Assembly: GCF_015207285.1 (NCBI RefSeq)
Contig: NZ_JADEXD010000003.1
Coordinates: 1-64,000 of the forward strand
DNA from: Tychonema sp. LEGE 07203
GTDB taxonomy: Bacteria > Cyanobacteriota > Cyanobacteriia > Cyanobacteriales > Microcoleaceae
Length of the DNA: 64,000 nt
Direction of reading: 5' to 3'
Part shown: positions 15,477-23,718 of the stretch, piece after piece
Layout: every line of letters begins with the position of its first letter
How positions within the stretch are numbered: position 1 is the first letter of the stretch
Translations under genes and position numbers: made by a program
The notes under the pieces: model-generated
What the model saw: the letters and a program-made list of their open reading frames with translations, nothing else
Told to the model about the DNA's origin: nothing
Databases searched by the model: none

Positions 15477-16019
15477 ATGATGTATATTCTTGACACCGAC
15501 CATCTCAGCTTCATCCAGCGCAATGGGCAAGAGGGAAAGCAAATCTTAGCAAGACTGGCAGTTATAGAAGAACTGGAAGTTGCAGTGACTGTAATTACCT
15601 ACGAAGAACAAGTTAGAGGACGGCTCAATTTCCTGTCCAAAGCAAGAACATTAGATGAACAAATCTTGGCTTATACCAATTTTAAAAAAGAATGCAACAG
15701 TGTTCTTGTCCCCCCCCTTTACAAGGGGGGGCTAGGGGGGGTCGAAGAGTGTTGCACGATTTTAGAAAAATGGTATTATCAAGGACTACAGCAACTTGCA
15801 CTCGACTATCAATCTATCGTGATTATTCCTTTTGAACGTGCGGCGGCTTTGGAGCATCAACGCCTCCGAAAAATGTATCCGCGTCTCGGAAATATGGATT
15901 TGAAAATTGCCGCCATTACTCTAATTAACAACGCAACCTCGATCGCCCGTAATAAGTCAGATTTTGGACAAGTCTTAGAGTTACGAATAGAAGACTGGTC
16001 AGCCGCTTACAATCAATGA
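15477..16019 (+). CDS. PIN-domain VapC ribonuclease toxin with in-frame MITE insertion
   Basis: PIN-domain endoribonuclease: the first acidic residue is in YILDTDHLSF, Glu in TVITYEEQVRG, and the C-terminal acids in RLGNMDLKIAAI plus DFGQV. VapC of this group cleaves RNA with Mg2+ ligated by these acids. At 180 aa it is about 34 residues longer than usual. The excess (about residues 66-100, with CNSVLVPPLYKGGLGGVEEC) is exactly encoded by a 103-bp terminal-inverted-repeat element at 15673-15775 that happens to be open in this frame. The flanks on both sides are normal VapC sequence. Whether the expanded toxin still folds is open. Paired with the antitoxin at 15250. Confidence 0.88.
   Translation: MMYILDTDHLSFIQRNGQEGKQILARLAVIEELEVAVTVITYEEQVRGRLNFLSKARTLDEQILAYTNFKKECNSVLVPPLYKGGLGGVEECCTILEKWYYQGLQQLALDYQSIVIIPFERAAALEHQRLRKMYPRLGNMDLKIAAITLINNATSIARNKSDFGQVLELRIEDWSAAYNQ
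15673..15775. mobile_element. 103-bp MITE-like element inside vapC
   Basis: Ends are inverted: ATACCAATTTTAAAA...TGCAACA at the left and its near-complement TGTTGCA...TTTTAGAAAAATGGTAT at the right. The core is a C-run, TTTACAA, then a G-run. The same architecture (ATACCA ends, CCCCCC/GGGGGG core) occurs at 23526-23680 and 44556-44656. No coding capacity of its own. Confidence 0.8.
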
Positions 16020-16041
16020 GTTCGTCAGTTTGTCTGTATTA

Positions 16042-16124
16042 CAGGACTTATACACGCGGGCCAAAAACCCGGTTTATGCCTCAATATCTCAAGAGAGAAA
16101 CCGGGTTTTTTTGGGTAAGTCCTG
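16042..16124. terminator. Palindromic element with AACCCGGTTT core between convergent vapC and arsA
   Basis: Outer arms CAGGACTTA (16042-16050) and TAAGTCCTG (16116-16124) are perfect complements. Inside them lie AAAAACCCGGTTT and AAACCGGGTTTTTTT, again inverted. The element exactly fills the space up to the arsA stop codon at 16125 and probably works as a bidirectional terminator. Confidence 0.65.
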
Positions 16125-17297
16125 TTAAGCAAACTTAATTTTCAAATAATCATCCTCCATCTTCGCCCCCGAAGGTTGCAGCGCGGCTAAAGCTTGCGGC
16201 AAAACCATATTGCGGCGGTGATTCCCAATCCGAACATTCAACTCATCTCCGGTTTTGCTCAACTGAATTTGATCCTTAGCAATTCCCGGCAAATACAGTT
16301 CTAGAACATATTGATTGTTGTCCTGAACAATCTTAATCGTATTTTCTGTGTAATAAACTTTGCTGGGATCTTCATCGGCATAAAGCGTTTCTTTCAAGCG
16401 TTCCAAAGCCGGCAAACCGCACATTTCCTCGGAATAAAGCGGCACTTCTTTTACGGGCAGCGGCCGAAAATTTTCGTGAATTTCCTGCTTGTACTGCTGC
16501 TGGTTCTCTTTCCAACGCTTGAAAAATGGATCGGTTACTTCTTCGGGAATAATCCGGTTGGCGACAATTAAATCTGTGGCAACATTGTACAAACTCAAAT
16601 AGGCGTGAGCGCGCAAAGATTCTTTAATTACCATTTTTTCAGGATTAGTAATTAACCTTACCGAAGTTACGGTATTGTCAGTTAAAATCTTTTCCAAAGC
16701 TTCTATTTGTTCGTAAAATTCGTAAGGTGCGTCCATCACCTCTTTGTCCGGTAAAGAAAAACCGGCAATCGGTCGAAAAATCGGTTCTACCAAAGGTCTG
16801 AGGGCGGCTGATATGCCTTGCAAAGGCTTGTAAAATTTTCTCATGTACCAGCCGCCAACTTCCGGCAAACTTAGCAGTCGCAATGCTGTACCTGTCGGAG
16901 CAGAGTCGATAATTAAAACATCATATATTCCCTCGTCGTAATGCCGCTTCATCCGCACTAAACCGAAGATTTCGTCCATTCCTGGCAAGATGGCTAATTC
17001 TTCAGCTTGCACGCCTTCGAGTCCCTGCGCTCGCAAAACTTGAGTAATGTAGCGCTTAACGGCTCCCCAATTACCTTCTAATTCCCTGAGAGCGTCTAAT
17101 TCTGCTGCCCACAAATTCGGTTTTACCTGTCGCGAATCGTGCCCGAGTTCCATGTCGAAGCTGTCGGCTAAGGAGTGGGCGGGATCTGTGCTCAGCACTA
17201 GGGTTTTGTATCCCAATTCGGCACACCGCAGCCCAGTCGCAGCGGCTACGGAGGTTTTGCCAACGCCGCCTTTTCCGGTCATTAATATTAAGCGCAT
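16125..17297 (-). CDS. ArsA/Get3-type ATPase with C-terminal HSP20-like domain
   Basis: A 390-aa P-loop ATPase of the TRC40/GET3/ArsA family. The N-terminus has the deviant Walker A GKGGVGKT (8-15), followed by [13 protein letters not shown] (switch I) and [20 protein letters not shown] (Walker B/switch II). The last ~75 residues ([20 protein letters not shown]...[14 protein letters not shown]) form the alpha-crystallin/HSP20-like domain found at the C-terminus of a cyanobacterial/actinobacterial ArsA subgroup. There are no arsenic-resistance genes nearby and only a single ATPase half, so a Get3-like role with hydrophobic clients is more likely than arsenite export; that is inference. Confidence 0.9.
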   Translation of the reverse strand: MRLILMTGKGGVGKTSVAAATGLRCAELGYKTLVLSTDPAHSLADSFDMELGHDSRQVKPNLWAAELDALRELEGNWGAVKRYITQVLRAQGLEGVQAEELAILPGMDEIFGLVRMKRHYDEGIYDVLIIDSAPTGTALRLLSLPEVGGWYMRKFYKPLQGISAALRPLVEPIFRPIAGFSLPDKEVMDAPYEFYEQIEALEKILTDNTVTSVRLITNPEKMVIKESLRAHAYLSLYNVATDLIVANRIIPEEVTDPFFKRWKENQQQYKQEIHENFRPLPVKEVPLYSEEMCGLPALERLKETLYADEDPSKVYYTENTIKIVQDNNQYVLELYLPGIAKDQIQLSKTGDELNVRIGNHRRNMVLPQALAALQPSGAKMEDDYLKIKFA

Positions 17298-17460
17298 TGA
17301 TTGTTTAGCTCGCCTGAAAGTTCCTTACTTATATATTGTAATGGAATGTAACAAAAATTAATTTGTTGGGTAATTAATTTGGTCGATCGCCCGCCGGACA
17401 CCGCAAATTGTCGGCGATGCACGAAATCGGTGCGATGTCAACATCAACAAGTGTGGCGAG

Positions 17461-17658
17461 TTTCTTTGATAGGATATCGCACTCGGAGAAACCGGAGAAA
17501 CCGGGTTTCTATCAATATCTAGTTGGAGACGAAAATCTCGAAGCAGAAACCCGGTTTCTTTGATAGGATATCGCACTCGGAGAAACCGGAGAAACCGGGT
17601 TTCTATCAATATCTAGTTGGAGACGAAAATCTCGAAGCAGAAACCCGGTTTCTTTGAT
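17461..17658. repeat. Two tandem 94-bp repeats plus a 10-bp start of a third
   Basis: The unit 17461-17554 is repeated at 17555-17648, and TTTCTTTGAT recurs once more at 17649-17658. Each unit contains AGAAACCGGGTTTCT and AGAAACCCGGTTTCT around a TATCAATATCTAGTTGGAG spacer, so it is a tandem copy of the palindromic-element family. The rest of the 555-bp gap (17298-17852) shows no gene. Confidence 0.9.
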
Positions 17659-17852
17659 TGTTGGCTCAAAAGGGATCTCGCACTTAACAGGTTCTAGCAA
17701 TCCTTGCAAGATTGACTAACAGCAATACGGTCGAATATAAAAATACCATAAACATCATAATGTAAGAGTTTAGATGGTTACAAAAATAGCGATTGTGCTG
17801 CCTCAATAAGATATGATAGTTTTTTGAGGCTGTTGTAGTTAACTGAAAATAT

Positions 17853-18863
17853 ATGAAAATTGTCTTTTTTGGCACTCCTGACTTTGCTGTTCCTACTTTA
17901 TCCAGTTTGCTGAGTCATCCAGAATTTGAGGTTGTGGGTGTGGTGACTCAGCCGGACAAGCGCCGGGGAAGAGGCAATAAATTGATGCCTTCACCTATAA
18001 AAGATGTGGCGGTAAATCACAGTCTCCCGGTTTGGCAGCCGCGCCGCATTAAGAAGGATGCGGAAACTATTGCTAAGCTGCGGGAAGCGGAGGCAGATGT
18101 TTTTGTTGTGGTAGCTTACGGCCAGATTCTTTCTCAAGAAATTCTGGATATTCCTAGTTTGGCTTGCGTTAATGTTCACGGTTCAATTTTGCCGAAGTAT
18201 CGCGGGGCGGCACCGATTCAGCGCTGTCTTTTTGATGGGGAAAAGACAACGGGTATTACTACTATGCTGATGGATGCTGGGATGGATACTGGGGCGATGT
18301 TGTTGAAGAGTTTTGCTGGGATTTCGCTGTTGGATAATGCTGATTCTTTGGGGGATAGGTTGGCGGAAATGGGGGCGGATTTGTTGGTGGAAACTTTGAT
18401 AAAATTGAGGGATGGGAAGGTTGATGCTGTGGTTCAAGATGATGCTGAGGCGACTTATGCGCCGATGATTAAAACGGCGGATTTTGTGCTGGATTGGTCG
18501 CAAAGTGCGAGATCCCTTCACAATCAAGTTAGGGGCTTTTTCCCGGATTGTACTACGACTTTTCGCGGTAATTCTTTGAAGGTGATTGCTACTGTGCCAC
18601 TCGGGCCGGAATATTGGCTGCAATTACCGCCGGAGTTGAGGGTTTTGGAACGCGATTGGCCGCTTTTAGCCCAGTTGTCGGGCGCAAATGGGGAGGTTGT
18701 CAGGGTTGTGAAGGGCTTTGGGGCGATCGTCCAAACTGGCGATGGTTTGCTATTATTGCGGGAGGTACAGTTGGCGGGGAAAAAGGTGCAGTCTGGGGTG
18801 GATTTTGCCAACGGGACTCGGTTGGCGGCGGGCGAGGTTTTTGGGGTGGTTGAAGTTAAATAA
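17853..18863 (+). CDS. fmt: Methionyl-tRNA formyltransferase
   Basis: This enzyme transfers a formyl group from 10-formyl-tetrahydrofolate to Met-tRNAfMet for translation initiation. The 336-aa length is normal. N-terminal Rossmann-type start [16 protein letters not shown], catalytic/signature region [16 protein letters not shown] (from ~108, containing the conserved Asn-His-Asp type catalytic environment with VNVHGS) and [16 protein letters not shown]. The C-terminal OB-like domain ends at VFGVVEVK. A palindromic element follows directly and separates it from the convergent sbcD gene. Confidence 0.96.
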   Translation: MKIVFFGTPDFAVPTLSSLLSHPEFEVVGVVTQPDKRRGRGNKLMPSPIKDVAVNHSLPVWQPRRIKKDAETIAKLREAEADVFVVVAYGQILSQEILDIPSLACVNVHGSILPKYRGAAPIQRCLFDGEKTTGITTMLMDAGMDTGAMLLKSFAGISLLDNADSLGDRLAEMGADLLVETLIKLRDGKVDAVVQDDAEATYAPMIKTADFVLDWSQSARSLHNQVRGFFPDCTTTFRGNSLKVIATVPLGPEYWLQLPPELRVLERDWPLLAQLSGANGEVVRVVKGFGAIVQTGDGLLLLREVQLAGKKVQSGVDFANGTRLAAGEVFGVVEVK

Positions 18864-18876
18864 ATGAGTGGTAGGG

Positions 18877-18941
18877 AGAAACCGGGTTTCTGCGAATCAT
18901 TTGGGTTGAGTACGAAAAATATAGGAAGAAACCCGGTTTCT
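18877..18941. repeat. Palindromic-repeat element copy between fmt and sbcD
   Basis: AGAAACCGGGTTTCT (18877-18891) and AGAAACCCGGTTTCT (18927-18941) are inverted around a 35-bp spacer. In the convergent gap it may act as a transcription terminator. Confidence 0.75.
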
Positions 18942-18981
18942 GAGATTGTGTGGTAAGGAGAATTTACCTGCCGAATATTAC

Positions 18982-20235
18982 CTAAAATTTGACCAAAACT
19001 TCCTCCAAAAGTTCCTCTTTGCCGCCCAACAAATCCTGTGCCGCTTCTAACATACTCTCAGAAAAATCTTTCAAATCTTCCCGACTTGCTAAATAAGTTT
19101 TTAAAGCTTCTAAGGGTTCTATGCTATTATTGGCGTTCAATTCGGGCAACCGCGGCCTCGCTAGCTGACTGACTAATTCCGGCTGGATTGTGTAGGTGTG
19201 GGCTTCGCCCAGAAGTGCGTGCAATTCAACGTTGTCAATTAAGTCTAATTGTTCCGATCGCAATTGGTAAACTAATCTCACGACAGCATCTTGGATTTGC
19301 TTCTTCCCAATGGCTTTAACCAAGTCAGCTTGCGGGTTTTCCGATTCAGACACCTTTACCTTAATCGTCAGAAACACTCGCACGGGTAACGCGCAAAACT
19401 CCCACTCAGCTTTCCCTCGTTCTAAGTTAACTAACACAAAACCTTTGTCTTCTTTCTCTTCGCTAAAATCAACTCGTTCGATGCTTCCCGGATAAATTAC
19501 GGGCGGATTGTTGGACAAATTCAAATTTTGGTGTTTGTGAACGTGGCCGAGGGCTACGTAGTCGAAACAGGGGCGAGTTAGCATGGAAACGGGTATGTTA
19601 AAACCTTTACCAACTGCTAAAAAACGTTCCGCGCCCAGACTTGCTTTATCTGCCATTAAATGCGCTAATAGTACGGTGGGGATTTCGGGGTTGAGACGGC
19701 GGATTTCGCCTTCTAGGGCGATCGTCAGTTTTTCGGTTAATAATTGGTTAACATCGCCCATAGACAGGCTTTCGGTTTCGGATCGCGTCATTAAGGTCGA
19801 TCGCGTCAACCAAGGCAGCGTAACCACCTGTACTGGGCCGTTGCGGGTGTGTATGAGGTGAGTTTCCAGGCGATCGCCCACAATAAACTTAGGTATGCCC
19901 AAAGTCCGGTAAATCCCCAAACTCGCGCCGCCCTGTCCCTGGGAATGTTGGTCGTGATTTCCTACTAGCAAAACCGTCGGAATTTGCGCGTCAACCAAGC
20001 GGCTGAACTGCCGCGCAAAAGCCTCTTTTACAAAGGGTGGCGGCGTTGAATCGGGGAAAGCATCGCCGCCGAATATAACTAAATCTACGGGTTCAGAAAT
20101 TGCCCTGTCCATACATTTACTCAAGGTAGCGGCGAAGTCTTCCAGCCGCGTATTTAAGCCTGTTTCTGGATTAACGCGGCCGTGGGAAAAGCCGCTTCCC
20201 ATGTGGATGTCTGAAAGGTGTAAGATTTTAATCAT
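18982..20235 (-). CDS. sbcD: SbcD/Mre11-type DNA repair exonuclease subunit
   Basis: A 417-aa metallophosphoesterase. Metal-binding motifs in order: ILHLSDIHMGSG (Asp9, His11), VIFGGDAFPDS, VLLVGNHDQHSQG, VLLAHLMAD and ALGHVHKHQ, the five-motif set of the SbcD/Mre11 family, which trims DNA ends together with the SbcC/Rad50 ATPase. Length matches family members with the capping domain. The partner sbcC is not in the window. The C-terminus is rich in acidic and Leu residues (LLGGKEELLEEVLVKF). It is convergent with fmt. Confidence 0.88.
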   Translation of the reverse strand: MIKILHLSDIHMGSGFSHGRVNPETGLNTRLEDFAATLSKCMDRAISEPVDLVIFGGDAFPDSTPPPFVKEAFARQFSRLVDAQIPTVLLVGNHDQHSQGQGGASLGIYRTLGIPKFIVGDRLETHLIHTRNGPVQVVTLPWLTRSTLMTRSETESLSMGDVNQLLTEKLTIALEGEIRRLNPEIPTVLLAHLMADKASLGAERFLAVGKGFNIPVSMLTRPCFDYVALGHVHKHQNLNLSNNPPVIYPGSIERVDFSEEKEDKGFVLVNLERGKAEWEFCALPVRVFLTIKVKVSESENPQADLVKAIGKKQIQDAVVRLVYQLRSEQLDLIDNVELHALLGEAHTYTIQPELVSQLARPRLPELNANNSIEPLEALKTYLASREDLKDFSESMLEAAQDLLGGKEELLEEVLVKF

Positions 20236-20289
20236 TGTTTTCTTTGTGACTTGTAATTGAGGTTCGTAGTGAGGAGTGAAGTCCTAAGT

Positions 20290-20946
20290 TTACCAAGTAT
20301 TGTATGTTTTTACAGGTGCTAATTCGACGCTGTGTCGATTGGGATTGATGCGTTTATCGATCGCAAAAATTGCCTTTTCTTCCTCCAACCCGATTTCGTG
20401 AAACTCTTTAAACAAACATTCTAACTCAATTTTTGCAATAACAGTTTCCAGCCACTTATCAAAGGAATCGCATTCAATGCTTCTCAAAGGTTCGTTTTTG
20501 CACTCAAAACTGATAATTTGTCCGGGAGTACCGTCAAAACAGCCTTTTGTATCCACAACCCGCAGCCACAAATCATCTACTTTCATAAACGGAATCCATG
20601 CTTTGTTCCAATATTCTCCGGGCTGCCATTCTTGAAAATTAACTTGACTCTGGGTGTCCCAAAATTTTTTCTCCTTCACAATAGATGCCAAAGATAAAAT
20701 ACTCCTGCCGTGTTCAAAAGGCAACAGCCACTTATTTTCTGAACTCTCATAAGCCGAACCGTTATACCAGCGATAAAAATCATAAAAAGTTTCGGGAAGC
20801 GATTGTTGGCAACGATTTTTAAATAAGTCGATTTCCGTTTCGATTGCACCGGAATTTAGCAAATTTTGCGCGTCGGGACAGTAGCGCTTTAAGGTTTGGG
20901 CGAAGGTACGAACCAGAGGATTGCGGGGCTGAAAAAGTTGTTTCAT
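20290..20946 (-). CDS. SMI1/KNR4 (SUKH) family protein
   Basis: The 218-aa product has the SUKH fold signature: an early LPETFYDFYRWYNGSA block (about residues 53-68), then WLLPFEHGRSILSLASI, EYWNKAWIPFMKVDDLWLR and the GTPGQIISFECK strand. SUKH proteins often act as immunity proteins against nuclease or deaminase toxins in polymorphic-toxin loci, but many stand alone. Here no toxin is adjacent (neighbours are sbcD and a ligase), so immunity function is not supported. No signal peptide. Confidence 0.8.
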   Translation of the reverse strand: MKQLFQPRNPLVRTFAQTLKRYCPDAQNLLNSGAIETEIDLFKNRCQQSLPETFYDFYRWYNGSAYESSENKWLLPFEHGRSILSLASIVKEKKFWDTQSQVNFQEWQPGEYWNKAWIPFMKVDDLWLRVVDTKGCFDGTPGQIISFECKNEPLRSIECDSFDKWLETVIAKIELECLFKEFHEIGLEEEKAIFAIDKRINPNRHSVELAPVKTYNTW

Positions 20947-21325
20947 ACATCATAATATCATGCCGGGGACTTTTTGATAAATTTGGGCGATCGGGCAACG
21001 AAAATCTATACTTGTCAACTCTAATATCAATTCCTCTCTTCATCGTCCTGTATTCATTTTTCTCCGATCTCTCTGTGTTCTCTGTGTTCTAGTAAGGTTA
21101 AATCATTCCGATGCAACGGTCAACGATATAACTCATCTCCTTGCCCGTAAGTTTGAGAAACCCAATTTTCCTCAGCATTGAGTCGAAAACATTCAATTTG
21201 AATTTCAGATTGATTGATAAGGATGTAGAAATTGTTTTTGCTGAAAAACATTGATTCGTCTTATTTTCTTCAGTCTGCGGAGGCAGACTTTGTTTATATA
21301 GACGCGGTTTCAACCGCCGTCCTAT
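20947..21325. other. Gene-poor spacer
   Basis: No supported gene. Contains a CTCTGTGTTCTCTGTG phrase (21067-21090) related to dispersed repeats and GACGCGGTTTCAACCGCCG near 21301, which matches the phrase within the 46657-46912 duplication and near 52448. Confidence 0.5.
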
Positions 21326-21460
21326 TTTAACTGATAGAAGAGCACCTGTGGCAAAAACCGGGTTTCTGACCGCAATATTTAGCATCACAACCTATATCTT
21401 TCGTTCAGAAACCCGGTTTTTAAGAGCTTCCACACGAAGGGTGCTCTTCTGTCAGTTTTA
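21326..21460. terminator. Nested palindromic element at the 3' end of the ligase gene
   Basis: Outer arms AACTGATAGAAGAGCACC (21329-21346) and GGTGCTCTTCTGTCAGTT (21440-21457) pair over 18 bp with one mismatch. Inner arms AAAAACCGGGTTTCTGA and TCAGAAACCCGGTTTTT are also inverted. The core is nearly the reverse complement of the element at 25238-25345, but the outer arms are different. It begins right after the ligase stop codon. Confidence 0.7.
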
Positions 21461-22732
21461 ACAAATTTCCAGAAATCGCGCGTGCCAAAGTTTGCCGCTT
21501 TCCGTCAATCCCTGCGATCGCACTTTAATTTTAACTCCGCGAGGGTTAGCCTCGTAGAGTCGGGCAATTTCCTGCATTTCCCCGCTGCTAAAGCCCGTTC
21601 CCACTGTTCCTATCCGCAGTAATTTGCCCGCAACTTCTTGCGCGACTTCGATCGCACTAAAGGGCCGCCCCGCAACTTTAGTCGGTGTCAACCCGACAAT
21701 CAACAACTCGTATTCCTGACAGTATTTAGTCCGCACCATCGGAAACTTCTTAACATCTTTCCCGCCGACATAACAGCAGTTGTGCAAAATCCAAACTTCG
21801 CCTTCTCTGTTTTCAGATTCCTGCTGATTTGCTAATAAAAGTTTTTCCGACTCCGTGCGATAAGTCGGTATAATTTCAAATTCTGAAGATAAACTTACCA
21901 GCAATTCACCAACAGCAACCCCGGCGGCAATTCGTTCGGATTCAGCCAGCCCAGTCAAGTCTTTGCCGCGGGAAAACAAACATTTGAAAATCGCATAAAC
22001 TGCGGTTGGCTGAACGGTTGGAAAACCGCTTTCAATATTAACTGTAGCAGCTTGTGCGCCCGTGCGGTGTTCGCTGCCGCTACAGCTTTTGTAATACAGT
22101 TCGCCGTCTAAAACAAAGATGCCAATTTTAGCTGCAGTGTCTGTTAATGCGCGATCGATCGCAATTGATGCTTGTTGTCGCAGGTTAGTCGATCGCGATT
22201 GATAGTATACTTTATCTGGTGTCGCCACAACCACAACTCGGTTGCCGTCCCGCTTTGGCTGTCCCCAATAATCGGGATTTTCGATGTAATAAGAACGTTC
22301 CACCGGCGCATCAACCGGCTGCATCGTCACAATCCTTCCCGGCTGCAAATTCGCAGGTAATTCAGAAACAATCGGATTGTTTGCAGTCTCTATTTTGGCA
22401 GCAGCCTTTGATTTTGCCGCCGGAGTACCATTAGTGGTAGACTTGCTTTGGGTGTTTTCAGTCGGCTTTTCTCCAGTTTCCAACTCAAACGCTCTTTTCC
22501 AAAATCCCACCGCCATTTCCGGGTATCCTTCCGACTCCGCACACAGCGCAAAACCAATAACTTTTGCCGTACCGATGCCGCGCCCGTAATCAGCTAAATA
22601 CTGCACCGCCCCCGCTTCACTCATCAAGTGCAATTCCCGCTGAACAATGCGATTGTTCCAGCGTTCTCGAATATCGGCGCTAATTTTTTTAGCTGCTTTT
22701 CGCTTTGCTTCGGCGTATTCGGTGCAGTCCAT
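21458..22732 (-). CDS. ATP-dependent DNA ligase-like protein
   Basis: A 424-aa nucleotidyltransferase. The adenylation Lys is in motif I GQPKRDGNRVVVV (K-x-D-G). Motif III-like FVLDGELYYKS, motif IV REGEVWILH, motif V-like RTKYCQEYELLIVG and a C-terminal OB-type segment ending WHARFLEI follow, the order of ATP-dependent ligases. Residues 1-90 are an unassigned helical domain rich in charged residues, joined by a Ser/Thr/Ala/Lys linker (NTQSKSTTNGTPAAKSKAAA). The start at 22732 is chosen because AAAAAGGAGG precedes it and a strong promoter lies just upstream; the upstream frame would start inside the -35 box. Role probably DNA repair. It has no Ku or polymerase partner here. Confidence 0.78.
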   Translation of the reverse strand: MDCTEYAEAKRKAAKKISADIRERWNNRIVQRELHLMSEAGAVQYLADYGRGIGTAKVIGFALCAESEGYPEMAVGFWKRAFELETGEKPTENTQSKSTTNGTPAAKSKAAAKIETANNPIVSELPANLQPGRIVTMQPVDAPVERSYYIENPDYWGQPKRDGNRVVVVATPDKVYYQSRSTNLRQQASIAIDRALTDTAAKIGIFVLDGELYYKSCSGSEHRTGAQAATVNIESGFPTVQPTAVYAIFKCLFSRGKDLTGLAESERIAAGVAVGELLVSLSSEFEIIPTYRTESEKLLLANQQESENREGEVWILHNCCYVGGKDVKKFPMVRTKYCQEYELLIVGLTPTKVAGRPFSAIEVAQEVAGKLLRIGTVGTGFSSGEMQEIARLYEANPRGVKIKVRSQGLTESGKLWHARFLEIC

Positions 22733-22763
22733 ACTGCCTCCTTTTTGTAGGGCTACTTCATAT

Positions 22764-22792
22764 ACTATACTAAAGCTTGATTTATTAGTCAA
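22764..22792 (-). promoter_or_regulatory. Sigma70-type promoter of the ligase gene
   Basis: On the minus strand TTGACT (22792-22787) and TATAGT (22769-22764) are separated by 17 bp. The Shine-Dalgarno AAAAAGGAGG and the ATG at 22732 follow at normal distances. Confidence 0.7.
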
Positions 22793-22860
22793 GGTTAAGT
22801 TTATAATTAGGAGGTGTGAATAAATTTAACTCTTTGATTTGTGAACTGGATTTATTTTTT

Positions 22861-22895
22861 TACCGCAGAGGCGCAGAGGGCACAGAGAAAGAGAA
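22861..22895. repeat. Dispersed ACCGCAGAGGCGCAGAGG repeat
   Basis: ACCGCAGAGGCGCAGAGGGC plus ACAGAG is a near copy of the sequence coding the C-terminal tail at 8251-8283. The remaining spacer 22793-23084 holds no gene that I can support. Confidence 0.7.
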
Positions 22896-23084
22896 GAAAG
22901 AAAATGATAGGCTTGTAGTGGTGTTTTGATTGTCAATGGCGGTAATCTGTTCGCCGCCAATGCTAAGATAACTTCGATCGCACATTGCGAACAATAATGT
23001 CGCGAGTTGTGTCTTGCTCGCCTTGGGTTCGCCAACTTGCGATCGCCCTTTCGATAATTTAAGATCGAATTTAATCTTACTCTA

Positions 23085-23393
23085 ATGATGCGATTGATTT
23101 TGTACAGCAAGCCCGGATGCCACTTGTGCGAAGGGTTGCAAGAAAAGCTCGAACAGATTGAAAACCTCAAATTTCAACTCGAAGTCCGAGATATTACCCA
23201 ACGCGACGATTGGTTTGCAGCTTATCAGTACGAAGTTCCAGTTTTGTTTAAAGTGCAGCCCCAGCCAATAAATTCTGCTGTCGAACCTACATTCTCCCAT
23301 GAAGAACTGTTACCCCGTCCTTCTCCCCGCTGCAGTGTCGCCCAATTGGAGCAAATGTTACAGAAACATTTGCAAATTGATGCGTCGCAATAA
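23085..23393 (+). CDS. Glutaredoxin-family (DUF836-like) thiol protein
   Basis: A 102-aa thioredoxin-fold protein with the redox motif CHLC (Cys12, Cys15) at the end of the first strand (LILYSKPGCHLCEG), and the cis-Pro loop YEVPVLFKV typical of glutaredoxin-like proteins. This group differs from classical CPYC glutaredoxins. Its partner or substrate is unknown. Two ATG codons start the frame (23085, 23088). The C-terminus has a basic/helical tail (QLEQMLQKHL). Confidence 0.85.
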   Translation: MMRLILYSKPGCHLCEGLQEKLEQIENLKFQLEVRDITQRDDWFAAYQYEVPVLFKVQPQPINSAVEPTFSHEELLPRPSPRCSVAQLEQMLQKHLQIDASQ

Positions 23394-23525
23394 TAATAGG
23401 ATTTACCCAAAAATTCAGGGTTTAATCCTAGTCTCGCGATGCACACCGCGCACAGAATAGCTGTGTGGGGCGTACACCGCCAAGCACTGCAAAGCCGCAC
23501 CCAGACTGGCTAAAATAATTGCGTA

Positions 23526-23680
23526 ATACCATTTTTTTATGAGGCTGCATAGAATCTGATCCCCCCTAACCCCCCTTAATAAGGGGGGGACAAGATTCTT
23601 CTCAAAGTCAACCCCTACTCCCCTTCTTAAGGGGGATTTAGGGGGATCGGGATATATGCAACTTCATATGAAATTGGTAT
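23526..23680. mobile_element. 155-bp MITE-like element with two C/G-run cores
   Basis: Terminal inverted repeats start ATACCATTTTTTTATGAGG at the left and, reversed, ATACCAATTTCATATGAAG at the right; similarity continues inward through TGCATA to GATCCCCC. Inside are CCCCCCTAACCCCCCTTAAT with its G-run complement and a second CCCTACTCCCC...GGGGGATTTAGG block. Same family as 15673-15775 and 44556-44656. Confidence 0.8.
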
Positions 23681-23718
23681 AAGTCATATTCAAGACATCC
23701 AAGTGAGGAGTTTTTCAG

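Noticed and set aside
17461-17658. CRISPR or phage att site
   Set aside because: Only two identical 94-bp units without unique spacers, no integrase nearby.
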